Below, piece after piece: positions 12,601 to 21,643 of a stretch of DNA of 64,000 bases. The position numbers were made by a program, and so were the translations under genes. The DNA comes from Raphanus sativus (taxonomy: Eukaryota; Streptophyta; Magnoliopsida; Brassicales; Brassicaceae), in NCBI RefSeq assembly GCF_000801105.2, contig NC_079515.1, positions 5,332,001 to 5,396,000 of the forward strand. Reading direction: 5' to 3'. Numbering within the stretch: the first letter of the stretch is position 1; the number at the start of each line of letters is the position of its first letter. The notes below the pieces were generated by a model, which worked only from the letters and a program-made list of their open reading frames with translations, was not told the origin of the DNA and did not search any database.

Positions 12601-12620
12601 AAAGACCTATATGTACTCTC
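3640..12620 (+). CDS. CID4: Ataxin-2-like CID4 gene, internally triplicated (whole locus)
   Basis: Ataxin-2 proteins (plant CID3/CID4) bind RNA through an N-terminal Sm-like domain and an LsmAD region, and recruit poly(A)-binding protein through a PAM2 motif. This locus has one 5' UTR exon (about 3640-3830) whose intron ends at the TAG before 4493, and one set of C-terminal exons (11646-12304). Between them the middle exons occur three times: unit A about 4130-6550, B about 6555-9585, C about 9586-11640. Units B and C start inside the old 5' UTR intron. Only A has the promoter and 5' UTR, and only C has the C-terminus. I infer a single transcription unit built by two unequal duplications. Assignment to CID4 rather than its paralogue CID3 rests on neighbours (NF-YA and RSH2 follow it). 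Whether all three units are translated cannot be told from sequence. Confidence 0.75.
4513..6454 (+). CDS. CID4-like unit A: Sm-like domain, no LsmAD, no C-terminus
   Basis: Exons by splice sites: 4513-4573, 4678-4803, 4902-5029, 5157-5426, 5509-5612, 5685-5745, 5840-5870, 6207-6454; they sum to 343 whole codons. The Sm-like domain is plain (SLVYLTTCMIGHLVEVHLKN ... GIVLKMASLIKD ... PADELVQV). The exon at 5157 runs from the TDSSISKS segment straight into the acidic VFDDSGFNEEDDK segment, so the LsmAD exons seen in unit B are missing. The last exon ends in LNPDAK, the first half of a PAM2 motif, but no second half follows in this unit. The first intron (4574-4677) is inferred from frame; see the separate finding. 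Its 3' exon could splice in frame to unit B. Confidence 0.6.
7048..9604 (+). CDS. CID4-like unit B: Sm-like plus LsmAD, truncated end
   Basis: Exons: 7048-7108, 7213-7338, 7437-7573, 7678-7862, 8154-8331, 8427-8648, 8730-8857, 8999-9059, 9176-9206, 9522-9604; they sum to 403 codons plus a stop. This is the only unit keeping the LsmAD region, split across 7678-7862 (LDNVFDDTSKR) and 8154-8331 (QWNQFEANELLFGVKSTFDE, then the helical ELEEKAQKI stretch). The last exon is cut by the duplication junction near 9580: after ETSTSKIV it reads SSSLGLKT and stops at TGA 9602-9604, with no PAM2. Several Sm-domain residues differ from units A and C (AFTSCMIGHHVEVHLND), so B is the most diverged copy. Confidence 0.55.
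9689..12304 (+). CDS. CID4-like unit C: Sm-like, PAM2 and P/Q-rich C-terminus
   Basis: Exons: 9689-9749, 9854-9979, 10077-10204, 10330-10458, 10543-10670, 10756-10816, 10929-10959, 11287-11534, 11646-11894, 11989-12084, 12212-12304; they sum to exactly 450 codons. The Sm-like domain is intact (SLVYLTTCMIGHLVEVHLKN). LsmAD and the acidic segment are deleted: 10330-10458 joins ELLTDSSS directly to VQKPAFSSGKGYE. The PAM2 motif is split by an intron and reads FDPNAK + EFEPS, with Phe in place of the usual first Leu. The tail is Q/P/M/Y-rich with three 23-residue repeats. If the last GT-AG intron (12305-12416) is spliced, the next codon is TAA at 12417-12419; if retained, 18 more codons run to TAA at 12359-12361. 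Confidence 0.6.
11673..11879 (+). repeat. Three tandem 69-bp coding repeats
   Basis: Three head-to-tail units of 69 bp start at 11673, 11742 and 11811 inside one exon of CID4-like unit C. Each encodes 23 residues of the form PVQAQSPMA-SFYYPAAPVQQM. Units 2 and 3 are nearly identical; unit 1 is diverged (SPTEYTSFYCPAEPVQRM). The 3-fold length keeps the frame. Confidence 0.9.
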
Positions 12621-12959
12621 TTGTATCTCTGAAGATATTACATAAATTTCAGAATTGAGGTCTTTCTCATGTGTGCCATCACCACCTCGTCGTTCGCGTT
12701 TCTGTCTGTGCTTGTGTACTTTTTGTTGATGTTCATAATGCTCGGTTTCTGAAGTGATTTAATGTTGGTGACATGTTTCATCTTCCAAACGACGGGTGCG
12801 ACAATCACGCGATCGCGTGGATTTTAGAAATAGTGATGTGGCGGAATTGAATAAAGCTGTGAACATTTTTATGCTATTCTACGTAGAAGGCAGCACCGTG
12901 AAGCGTGAAGCCTCATCAAAGTCCGCAAAGTATGGCTGCCTACTTTTATAACTCTGTCT

Positions 12960-13330
12960 CAGAGGTTTGTTTATGTCTAAAGAGAGTCTCTTTAAGAGAC
13001 TGACTTTGTCTATGAAACTATACAATATGCAGCCATACTTTCACGAGTCTCGTCACCTACATGCGTTTAAGAGAGCTAGAAGCTCTGGTGGTCGTTCCTG
13101 AACACAAAGAAGCTACAAGAATCAAACTCTCCAAACTCGCATCTCTTCAAGAACCCTCAGCGAAAATGGCTCGAAAACATCTTGTTCGGACTTAACTGGT
13201 AACAACAATGACGTGTTACAACAAAACCCAAAATTCAGATTCTCAGGTTATCCACCAGACCACCATGTCTCCGTTCTCATGGGAGACTTTTTCTCCCGCT
13301 TGTGGTTTGATGAGACCATGACACGAAGTC
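12960..13330 (+). pseudogene. NF-YA-like (CCAAT-binding) relic
   Basis: From 13033 the frame reads PYFHESRHLHAFKRARSSGG, the DNA-contacting part of the conserved domain of NF-YA (HAP2) transcription factors, where YLHESRHLHAMKRARGSGGRF is usual. One T is missing at about 13093-13098 (the Arg-Phe-Leu codons), so the frame shifts; in the shifted frame LNTKKLQES follows, again matching the family. Two stretches downstream (13133-13190 and 13271-13320) look like eroded C-terminal sequence. The first half of the domain (subunit-association helix) was not found. In Arabidopsis NF-YA6 (At3g14020, from memory) lies next to CID4, so this is probably the dead syntenic copy. Confidence 0.75.
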
Positions 13331-13914
13331 ATCCTTGGCTATTCATGAAATGCTCTGTCTTTTAAGTCTATCTTTCTGCAATCTCTACTGCAAAAACAAA
13401 AGTTGTAAACCTTTCAGCTAATTTGTTTCCTTGATTTGGCATTGTTTATGGTGTTATTTTTTAACCTTATTAGTTCTGAACTCACATGGATTTCTTGATT
13501 GGTAGTAATTACCATTATTCTCTTGATTGGTAGTAATTCTCTTTATCATTTAATAAATAATTATTAGATGACCTTGATTTGTAGTTTGAATGTTGTTAAT
13601 TAATAAATAAAAGAAAGTAGTTTCCGAAAAGAAATTTATTGGAAAATCATTTAGAATACCATTTATTTAATGCAAATTCTCTCCAAATTATTTTTTATAC
13701 GAAGCGTTTTGATAGAATATTTTCATTTAGAATATATATATATATATTTTTTTTTTTTAAATACTATATTTTATTATTTAATAATATCACCAATTATATT
13801 TATATTCAAAAATTAAATTTAAAATAGAAACCAAATTAAAATATTTTTAAAATAATAAAATTTCAGATTTAAAATATACTAATTATGATTTATTATTTTA
13901 AATAAAAAAAAAAT

Positions 13915-13916
<2 letters not shown>

Positions 13917-13953
<37 letters not shown>
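13917..13953. repeat. (AT)n microsatellite
   Basis: About 18 uninterrupted AT units, in an AT-rich stretch that continues on both sides. Confidence 0.9.
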
Positions 13954-13957
<4 letters not shown>

Positions 13958-15684
13958 TTATCATATAGTAATTTTATATGATAGTTTATATATTAATCAT
14001 TTACTACTTTACCAATTATGTTATTAAATTTGTACTACTATTCTGTTTTTGTAACATATTGTTTTTATATCATACTACTATTGATTTGTCATTAGTTTTA
14101 CCAATCAAGTTCTTAGTCCATTGCGGCTAGTCCGCACTAAATACTTTGATCTGTAGTTCTTGTATTTGTATATATGTCTTAGGGTTGGATTGTTGGGTTC
14201 ATGTATATTTCAAGTTTTGAGTGGTTTAGCTTGGTTTAGAAAAACATGTGAACACTTTTTTGTTTGATAAAAAAATATAGAACATTTCAAAAGAATTGAT
14301 ACTTTTTTACAAGGTTGTAGCTCTTTCGATTTCATTAGCAATGTCAAACAAATTAACTCAAAAGAGTTTATACTTCGATACCTTCATAAAACTTTGCGAA
14401 ATAAAAAACAGTTACCTAGAAATCATACTACTATTTCATACGATCATCTTATCTCCAAATTACATCAACATTACAATGTACGAAAAACATTATTCATAAT
14501 GAGAGGGCACACGTCAAGTGGTCCATTCAACTTCGATTGACCAACATATTTGTCTTCGTCTCATTTGACTAAGGCTATATTATATCTTGATGTTTATACC
14601 CCCTCCAATCATATTGAAATATCTACACGCAAATCTCTTTGATTACAATCCTTCACCAACCAAATAGTCATCACAACCACAATAATTTGTTGTACTACTC
14701 GAAGCAATATTGCTGGTACATCTATATAAATCTTATAAAAACATTTATTTTTATAATGGATTGTGGATGGTGAGTTTATATATCCAAATTCCAGTTATGG
14801 ATTTTGAAAGAGAAAACTTTAAAATCCTAATCTCTAGCTAAATACATATATTTAACTGTTGTTAGTTAATAGGTGTTTGTGGCTAAATTAAACCTCAGTT
14901 TCTTGAAAGCTTGTAATGATGTCTAAAAGGAAGAAGAAAAAAAGTCTTGTAATGTTTTCAAAATATTCTTCAAATGGAAGCTTCTCCTCCTCAAACATGC
15001 ATGTGGGTGTGACAAAAGTTTTCGAGTATTGCCGTATTGGATCAACAATCAGATGAAAGATAGTTGCACAGAAAGATTAACAATCATGTGAATTACACTC
15101 AAAGGTGATATTGATCATTTCAATATCTATGCTGTGAGTTTGTGACATAAACATATATATTAACAATAAATGATGAGATGAAAATGGTTATTTCTTATGT
15201 CTTCAGAAAGTAATATCCATCTACATATATTATAAATTTCTAAACATTTACGATTACGAGCCTATGTTATGCTTTTAGCAGTACAGTTTTTAATAAATAT
15301 TATCCTCGAGAACCAACAGTTAGAGGATAAAACCAGATTCTATGTCTATATCACAATATGTCCCCACAATCTAGCCCTTGCTATTATAAATACTAATGAC
15401 AACATCATAGTACAGATTGATACTCTAATTATCTCTAAATTATTATATAAAACACCCTTATATAACATTGTATGATGCATGATATGAAACATAAATTGTA
15501 TTGTACAACCTAAAACAATGGTCCCAAACAGTGTCAAAAAATAAAACAATGGTCCCAAACTGCAATAAGTGCAGAGACTAATTGACTTAAGAAATGCAAA
15601 TCAAAGTGTAGTATTCAAATGGTATTTTTTCACAGATCTTATAACCATTTTATAAAGGTAGTTAATATATACCCCAACATACAC

Positions 15685-15695
15685 CTATATATAAG
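15685..15695 (+). promoter_or_regulatory. TATA box of the GRAS gene
   Basis: CTATATATAAG lies about 110 bases before the ATG at 15803, a usual distance for a plant gene with a short 5' UTR. Confidence 0.5.
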
Positions 15696-15802
15696 ACCAC
15701 ACGCCATTTATATGTTTACTCGATTCTCATCCTTTTATTGTTTATCTTAACCTTAACCTACCTACCTACTCACAAGCAATACCTTTTCAAACATCTGTTC
15801 AA

Positions 15803-17344
15803 ATGTCGTTAGAAGAAACAGAACCACCAAGCCAGACTCTAGATAATGTCCTGGGCTGGTTCGATGATTCTATCTCCTTAACGCCATTACCTGGATTCAG
15901 TGATTCTGATTTGCTCAACGAGTTTGACTGGTCTCAAACATGGGAGTGGGATCATCAGACTCAAACTCAAGATCCAGGATTTGATTTTCTTCACAGCTAT
16001 AGTCAAGATCTTAATGCATATATAGGTTGTGAAGCAGCTAACGTGGAAGTGGCAACCGGAGTTCCGGTCATTGATTCTGATCCTCCACCAGTGCTTCAGC
16101 TACCAAACGATCAGTCCAAGAAACGGAACCGTGATGAGCTTAACGATCCCCACGTCGTGAAAAGATCAGCAAGGAGCAAGAAAAAAGCAGACAAGTCTAG
16201 TGAGGTGAGCCGCAAAGATGTTAACAAGGTAGAGAGATGGGCAGAGCAACTTCTTAACCCTTGTGCCTTGGCGATCACGGCAAGGAACTCATCAAGGGTT
16301 CAACATTACATTTGTGTTCTCTCTGAACTCGCCTCTTCTTCTGGTGATGCTAATCATCGGCTTGCATCTTTTGGTCTTTCCGCTTTGAAAAAACACATTT
16401 CAACTTCGTTTGTGCCATCATCACCATCATCTGTTACTTTTGCTTCAGCAGAAGTGAAGATGTTCCAGAAGACTCTGCTCAAGTTCTATGAAGTAAGCCC
16501 TTGGTTTGCTTTGCCTAATAACATGGCAAACTCAGCCATCCTACAGATTCTAGCACAAGAGCCAAGAGATAAAAAGGATCTTCACATTCTTGATATTGGT
16601 GTTTCTCATGGTATGCAATGGCCCACTTTGCTTGAAGCTCTGTGCTGCAGACCAGAAGGACCTCCTCTTCAAGTTCGAATAACCGTTGTTTCCGATCTAA
16701 CCGCAGACATACCATTCTCTGTTGGTCCACCATCTTATAACTATGCATCTCAACTCATCGGCTTTGCTAGGTCCCTCAACATCAACCTCCAGATAAGTGT
16801 AATTGACAAGTTCCAGCTCATTGATACCTCACCTCATGAAACCTTCATCGTCTGCGCTCAGTTCAGGCTGTATCAACTGAAGAATACCATCCCTGATGCG
16901 AGATGTGAGGCTTTGAAAGCGCTGAGAAGTTTGAATCCAAAAGGAGTGATTCTTTGTGAACACTATGGAGAAGGCAGTAGTAGTAGTAATGTGGACTTTG
17001 CAGCAGACTTCTCAAAGAAACTGGACTATCTGTGGAAGTTTCTAGATTCAACAAGCTATGGATTCAAAGAAGAGAACAGCGAAGAGAGGAAGCTAATGGA
17101 AGGAGAGGCAACAAAGGTGTTGATGAGCTCAGGAGATACTAGTGAAGGGAAAGAGATGTGGTATGAGAGGATGAGAAAAACTGGTTTCTCAGCAGAAGCA
17201 TTTGGAGAGGAGGCAATAGATGGAGCCAAATCTTTACTCAGAAAGTATGACAACAATTGGGAAATAAAGATGGAAGATGGAGATACCTTTGCTGGTTTAC
17301 TATGGAAAGGAGAAGAAGTTTCCTTTTGTTCCTTGTGGAAGTAG
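15803..17344 (+). CDS. SCL29: GRAS-family transcription regulator, SCL29/NSP1-like
   Basis: A single-exon ORF of 513 codons. Residues 1-100 are acidic and variable; 106-131 are a basic, nuclear-signal-like stretch (KKRNRDE ... RSARSKKKADK). The GRAS domain starts near 145 (WAEQLLNPCALAI, first leucine-rich region), with the VHIID-type motif as HILDI at 261-265 followed by GMQWPTLLEAL. The PFYRE region and the C-terminal SAW motif (ending FCSLWK) are present, so the domain is complete. The sequence closely matches what I remember of Arabidopsis SCL29 (At3g13840), related to the legume factor NSP1. GRAS proteins act in the nucleus in transcription complexes; the function of this one is not known to me. 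It does not sit where the Arabidopsis locus order would put it, and a decayed second copy lies just downstream. Confidence 0.88.
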   Translation: MSLEETEPPSQTLDNVLGWFDDSISLTPLPGFSDSDLLNEFDWSQTWEWDHQTQTQDPGFDFLHSYSQDLNAYIGCEAANVEVATGVPVIDSDPPPVLQLPNDQSKKRNRDELNDPHVVKRSARSKKKADKSSEVSRKDVNKVERWAEQLLNPCALAITARNSSRVQHYICVLSELASSSGDANHRLASFGLSALKKHISTSFVPSSPSSVTFASAEVKMFQKTLLKFYEVSPWFALPNNMANSAILQILAQEPRDKKDLHILDIGVSHGMQWPTLLEALCCRPEGPPLQVRITVVSDLTADIPFSVGPPSYNYASQLIGFARSLNINLQISVIDKFQLIDTSPHETFIVCAQFRLYQLKNTIPDARCEALKALRSLNPKGVILCEHYGEGSSSSNVDFAADFSKKLDYLWKFLDSTSYGFKEENSEERKLMEGEATKVLMSSGDTSEGKEMWYERMRKTGFSAEAFGEEAIDGAKSLLRKYDNNWEIKMEDGDTFAGLLWKGEEVSFCSLWK

Positions 17345-18184
17345 CTAAGAATCTTTGTAAGTTTGTCTTGATGTTTGTTGTAAGCTTCCAACTATTGCCT
17401 TCTGTGAACTGTTATCTGCAAAACTTATTTGGTTGTGATGTATATAATGAGTCATTTTCTATCTAGGATGGTATCAAAATCACAGTCTAACTCTCTCTCT
17501 CTCTCTTGAAATTTAGCATCAGAGACAAAATGAGTCCTTGATTATCCACTCTAAGAAACTTTGTCAAGAACATAGCTATGGAAAGGGTTATTCGGTCCTA
17601 AAGAAATGGGTCCTTGATTATTGAAAGGCAGTAAGCTTATAACAGAACATGCCTCCACAAAAGAAGAAGAAACTACTATTTGAATGATTGTTACCTTGCA
17701 CCAGCTTATGGAATGACCACATAAAGAAGTAAATCATGATGACGATACAATGAATCTATATAAGAAAATCAATGAGTTAAAGTTTATGCAGAGAACATGT
17801 CCTACAAAAGTAAGTTTAAGAAGATGTCGATTTCAAACTGCAGATAACAACATGTGTTTAGTCTTCCCCTGCTGCTACAATCTTCTCTTGAATGAACACA
17901 TCGCACACAAACAAGAACTACGTGAAAGGAAGAGTAAAAGTTTCTGCATGAATTCATATTTAGCAAATGAGAAAGAATGATGAGGGGAAGACTTTTGCTG
18001 AAGAGAAATGAGGGAAGATTTTTTTTTTGCACGTGTTACTTTAGTCTCTATAAAAGATTCTCTACAAAAGATAGATATGACCATGAAATATACTCATTGT
18101 TGGCATTTTCCCGTCTACTTTTAAAATTATAATCTGTTCAAAGTTTGGTCCACCTGGTTTCTGCAGTTTATTGTCAATATTTAC
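17345..18184. other. 3' flank of the GRAS gene, no gene recognised
   Basis: Contains a (CT)n run at about 17491-17507. The phrase GGGTCCTTGATTAT at about 17608 recurs in similar form (GAGTCCTTGATTATC) at about 17531. No coding similarity noticed. Confidence 0.5.
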
Positions 18185-19115
18185 ACAAGAAGTGAGATGG
18201 GCAGAACAACTTCAGAACCTTTGTGACTTGTAGATCACGGCAAGGAACTCATCAAGGGTTCTGTTGTATTTTGCTCTTGGCTTGACATCTCACTCATGGC
18301 ACGTTCTATTGTTCACACTTGGACTCTGTTTTTGTATTCACTCACTCTCTCTTTTTATTCACACACTCACTCTTCGCTTTCACTTGTGTATTCTAGTAGA
18401 GAGAAGAGATAACTCTTTAATTGTCTACATTTCTTATGTTGATCTCAAGGATGTTTTTACACAACATTGCACACACATACTTATACAAGAAAACACTCTC
18501 GATCTTCTCCATTCCATAGCCTTATTTTCATGACTTGGGAGTACTAATTTTCATACATAGCCCATACCTTTTGACTTATACTTGGCTACAACAACAAGTG
18601 AACTCGAATAGTTTTACAAAGACTTTAACTGACCAACCCAGCAATTTTCAACAGCTTCTTGACTTGTTGCTCCTTTCAAATTATTCTTGTTCTTTTTTTT
18701 TCTCTTTTCCTTTTTTTTGGTTTAATCAAAGGATACAATTCAAACAGGTTCAATATTACCTCTGTCTTCTCTCTGGAATGGCCTCTTCTTTGTGTAAATA
18801 CTAATTAACTGCTTGAAGCTTTTGATCTTTTCACCTTGCAACATCTTTACTTAAATCTCCTTTGTGTCATCCTTTGTTACTTTATGCTCAAGTAGATGTG
18901 AAGATGTGAAGAAGACTTTGCTAAAGGCTTTTTTGAGGTGAACCCTTTGGTATGCAAGCTGCAAACCAGTCACCTGAAGGACCTCCTTCTCATGCTTGAA
19001 TAACCAGATTTCATCCACATGTATAGATTCATGGTTGGTTTTGTTCTTGGCAAATTTTGAAATATTCATTAATTTTTTTTTCCAGCTTAGATTGAATCAA
19101 CAGAAGAACCATTGT
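18185..19115 (+). pseudogene. Decayed second copy of the GRAS gene
   Basis: Blocks of DNA match the intact gene at 15803-17344 in order. 18191-18261 matches the WAEQLLNPC...ITARNSSRV region (GAGATGGGCAGAACAACTTC; AAGGAACTCATCAAGGGTTC). 18747-18795 continues it (QHYICVLSELASSS region). 18858-18960 matches the region around EVKMFQKTLLKFYEVSPWF, 18964-19010 the EGPPLQVRIT region, and 19083-19113 the FRLYQLKNTI region. Stops and indels are frequent, and a 485-bp insertion splits the copy at 18261/18747. No start codon or SAW end survives. Confidence 0.8.
18262..18746. mobile_element. Solo LTR inside the GRAS pseudogene
   Basis: The 485-bp insert begins TGTTG and ends AACA (TG...CA, short inverted ends) and is flanked by a perfect 5-bp duplication GGTTC (18257-18261 and 18747-18751). 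Removing the insert and one GGTTC restores uninterrupted alignment to the intact GRAS gene. TG...CA ends plus a 5-bp duplication are the signature of an LTR retrotransposon; with no internal region this is a solo LTR, the usual product of LTR-LTR recombination. Family not determined. Confidence 0.8.
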
Positions 19116-19197
19116 TATGTACAACAAAACTAATCATCATTACTATATACATTACATATACATGAAGGACTAAACCAACAATCAGAGAGAGGACTAA

Positions 19198-21643
19198 TCA
19201 GCTTCCCCATCCAACCATGGTTCCAGGGCGAGAAAACGCGAGCCCTCGATCATACATCCGTTGAATCTCTTCTCTGTATTCAGGCAGAGACTCATCAGGA
19301 ATTGGTGGAGTCAGCTCCACCACATCACCCATCTTCAGCTCCCACTTGAGGTCGCTTACAGGCCTCTGGTTCAGCCTTGGCCTTAGCTCTTCCTTCGCTG
19401 GTATTCCATACATGGACCACCTCGAGCTCCCTGGCCCCGCCCTGCTCAGCAGATCCGAGACTGTTGAACTCGCTGGAAACTCTTGCACAGACATCTGCAT
19501 ATTAGTTAGATTTGTTCAGTATTAACAATGAAGTAACACACTCTTACTTAAAGACAGATTATAACAAACAAACAAACCTTGTCATTTTCGATTACAATGA
19601 CATAGACTGGCCCGTCCTGGCTACTGTTAGGCTTGTAAGAAGAAGCAGGGCAGTCCTCGGCGTGAGAGGGAAACTTGCAAGGGGGTTTGATGGAGTCAGA
19701 AGAACAAATGGAAGTTCGGTCTTTGCTCATTGTTTCGCAGTGCCACGTCACAACCCATCGAGCCCATTCAACCATCTGAAGTACAAACGAAGAGTATTTG
19801 CAGTCACCTTCCTTGTACCTCCAGTGAGCTGCAAACCCATACTCAGCTTGCAAATGCATCTCTTGTGTACGTATTTGGACTTCAAGTGGAACCGTTCCAT
19901 CGTCCATCACTACCGTGTGCAAAGATTGATACCTAAAAACAAATAAAAAAAAGTCAGATATTCGTATAAACTTTTAACAAGCCAACAAACAAAAGGTATG
20001 TGAAGTTTACTTACCCATTGAACTTGGGATGAGTTATGTAATCCTTGAGCTTCCCAGGAACTTCAGACCATAAGCTATGAACTACTCCTAAGGCCTTGTA
20101 ACAGTCTCCTTCGTTGTTAACAATCAAACGTAACCCATGAATGTCGTGAATTTCATCAACTGTTAGCTTTTTCCTGTTACAATGAGAAGAGACGTATTAG
20201 TTTTGTGGTTTCACTCAAACATCTGTGGAAAGGAGGAAGAAGGAGAACTTACTTCAACATCTTGCAGTAAATACTATACAAGCTCTTGTGCCGACCACAT
20301 AGAACATGGTAAGAAACGCCTTCTCTCTCCAGAGCTCCCTCCAATTTCTCTATCGCAGAAGTGATCATGGCCTCGTCGAACGAATCCTCGAGCATGGTCG
20401 ACATCTCGTTATGCTGGTGCGGGAAAAGATGCTTGAAACAAAGATTCTCGAGCTGAACTTTCCACTTGGAGATTCCCAAACGGTTAGCCAGAGGAGCGAA
20501 GATCTCGAGAGTCTCTTTGGCAAACCTCTGCTGCTTCACAGGGGACAAGGCGTAAAGCGTCATCATGTTGTGTAGACGATCAGCCAGTTTGATGAGAACA
20601 GCTCTCGCATCGGCCATTGCAAGAAACATTGTATGCAATCTATCCGCTTCGACGGTTTTGCACGCCGTGTTGTTCTCTCTAGCTAGCTTGCTAAGTTGAC
20701 TAAGCTTTGAAACCTATACATATACAAAAACACACATTAAGCTTCTCAAACCAAATAGATGAGAGATGTTTGCTTGTACCTCTTGGACCAAATCAGCAAC
20801 TCCAGGTCCAAAGTTTCTGAGGATATAATCATAACTCATGAAGGAATCATCAATGGTATCGTGAAGAAGGCCGGCGACGACAACAGTTGAGTTAGCTCCG
20901 ATGTTAGCCAACAACATAGCAGTCTCGAGACAATGTTGCAAGTAAGGATCACCACTAGCTCTCATCTGTACACACACACACTTGATTCAGTCAAAAACAA
21001 GAAAGCGAATAAAAATAAAAATAAAAATAAAAGGTTTTGGTGTTTGTTTTCAAGCTATATATACCTGTCCTCTGTGAGCTTTCTCAGCCTCGTAAAAGGC
21101 TTTGATCACAGACTCGTCTTCGAAGATCTTGTGTCTTAACTGAGCGCGTCTAAGCAAGTTCCTAGCGTACGGCTGTCTCGTATCATCCTCCATGGGAAAC
21201 GTTGTTAGCTCCTCCGAAGAAGAAGAAGGAGAAGACGGTCCCAGCTCGTAATCAACACACGAGCCAACGGCTTTGGTAACGAATCTATCGAACAAGCCTT
21301 TGGCTCGATAAGAGCCGGTTCTGCAGCTACAGGAGAGAGGACCTTGGAGCACAGAGATAGGGCTCTGGTGGCGATCTCGTCGGTGATAAGAGGAGGAGCC
21401 GGCGAATCTCGCCGGAGAATAACAGAAGGAGCTCAGATCTTTATAATCGTCACTCCGATCACGATCACGATCACGGCGCAGAGACGAAGAGAAGTCATCT
21501 GATTTGACGGAGAAGAGCGAAGAGAGACCTCCGATCGGTTTCTGGGAAGGGGAAGTCGACAGATTGAAATCAGAAGCGGCGATCTGGTGCGGCGTGGAGC
21601 ACACGCTGCTAGGTGGACTAGCGCAAATTGCTATACTCACCAT
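19198..21643 (-). CDS. RSH2: RSH2: plastid (p)ppGpp synthetase/hydrolase
   Basis: RelA/SpoT homologues make and break the alarmone (p)ppGpp; plant RSH2/RSH3 act in chloroplasts. Exons on the minus strand: 21643-21065, 20965-20780, 20713-20253, 20173-20015, 19932-19578, 19494-19198; they sum to 678 codons, about 30 short of the Arabidopsis protein as I recall it. Residues 1 to about 60 are Ser-rich and lack acidic residues early, like a transit peptide. The HD hydrolase domain covers about 175-320 with the His-Asp pair at 228-229 (LLHDTIDD). The synthetase domain follows ([13 protein letters not shown] ... [11 protein letters not shown] ... GYQSLHTVV ... EVQIRT). A C-terminal TGS-like part ([10 protein letters not shown] ... 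GDVVELTPP) ends in MVGWGS. All catalytic signatures I know are present, so it looks functional. Order and family support RSH2 (At3g14050) over RSH3. Confidence 0.93.

Larger units (their letters stand above)
12620..15684. other. Intergenic DNA between CID4-like and GRAS genes
   Basis: Apart from the NF-YA relic and an AT microsatellite, I see only AT-rich DNA. A short phrase (CTTGATTGGTAGTAATT) occurs twice at about 13493 and 13521. No coding sequence is recognisable, although three short ORFs exist. Confidence 0.5.

Noticed and set aside
13917..13953. AT run as a possible promoter or origin
   Set aside because: Plain dinucleotide microsatellite in non-coding DNA.
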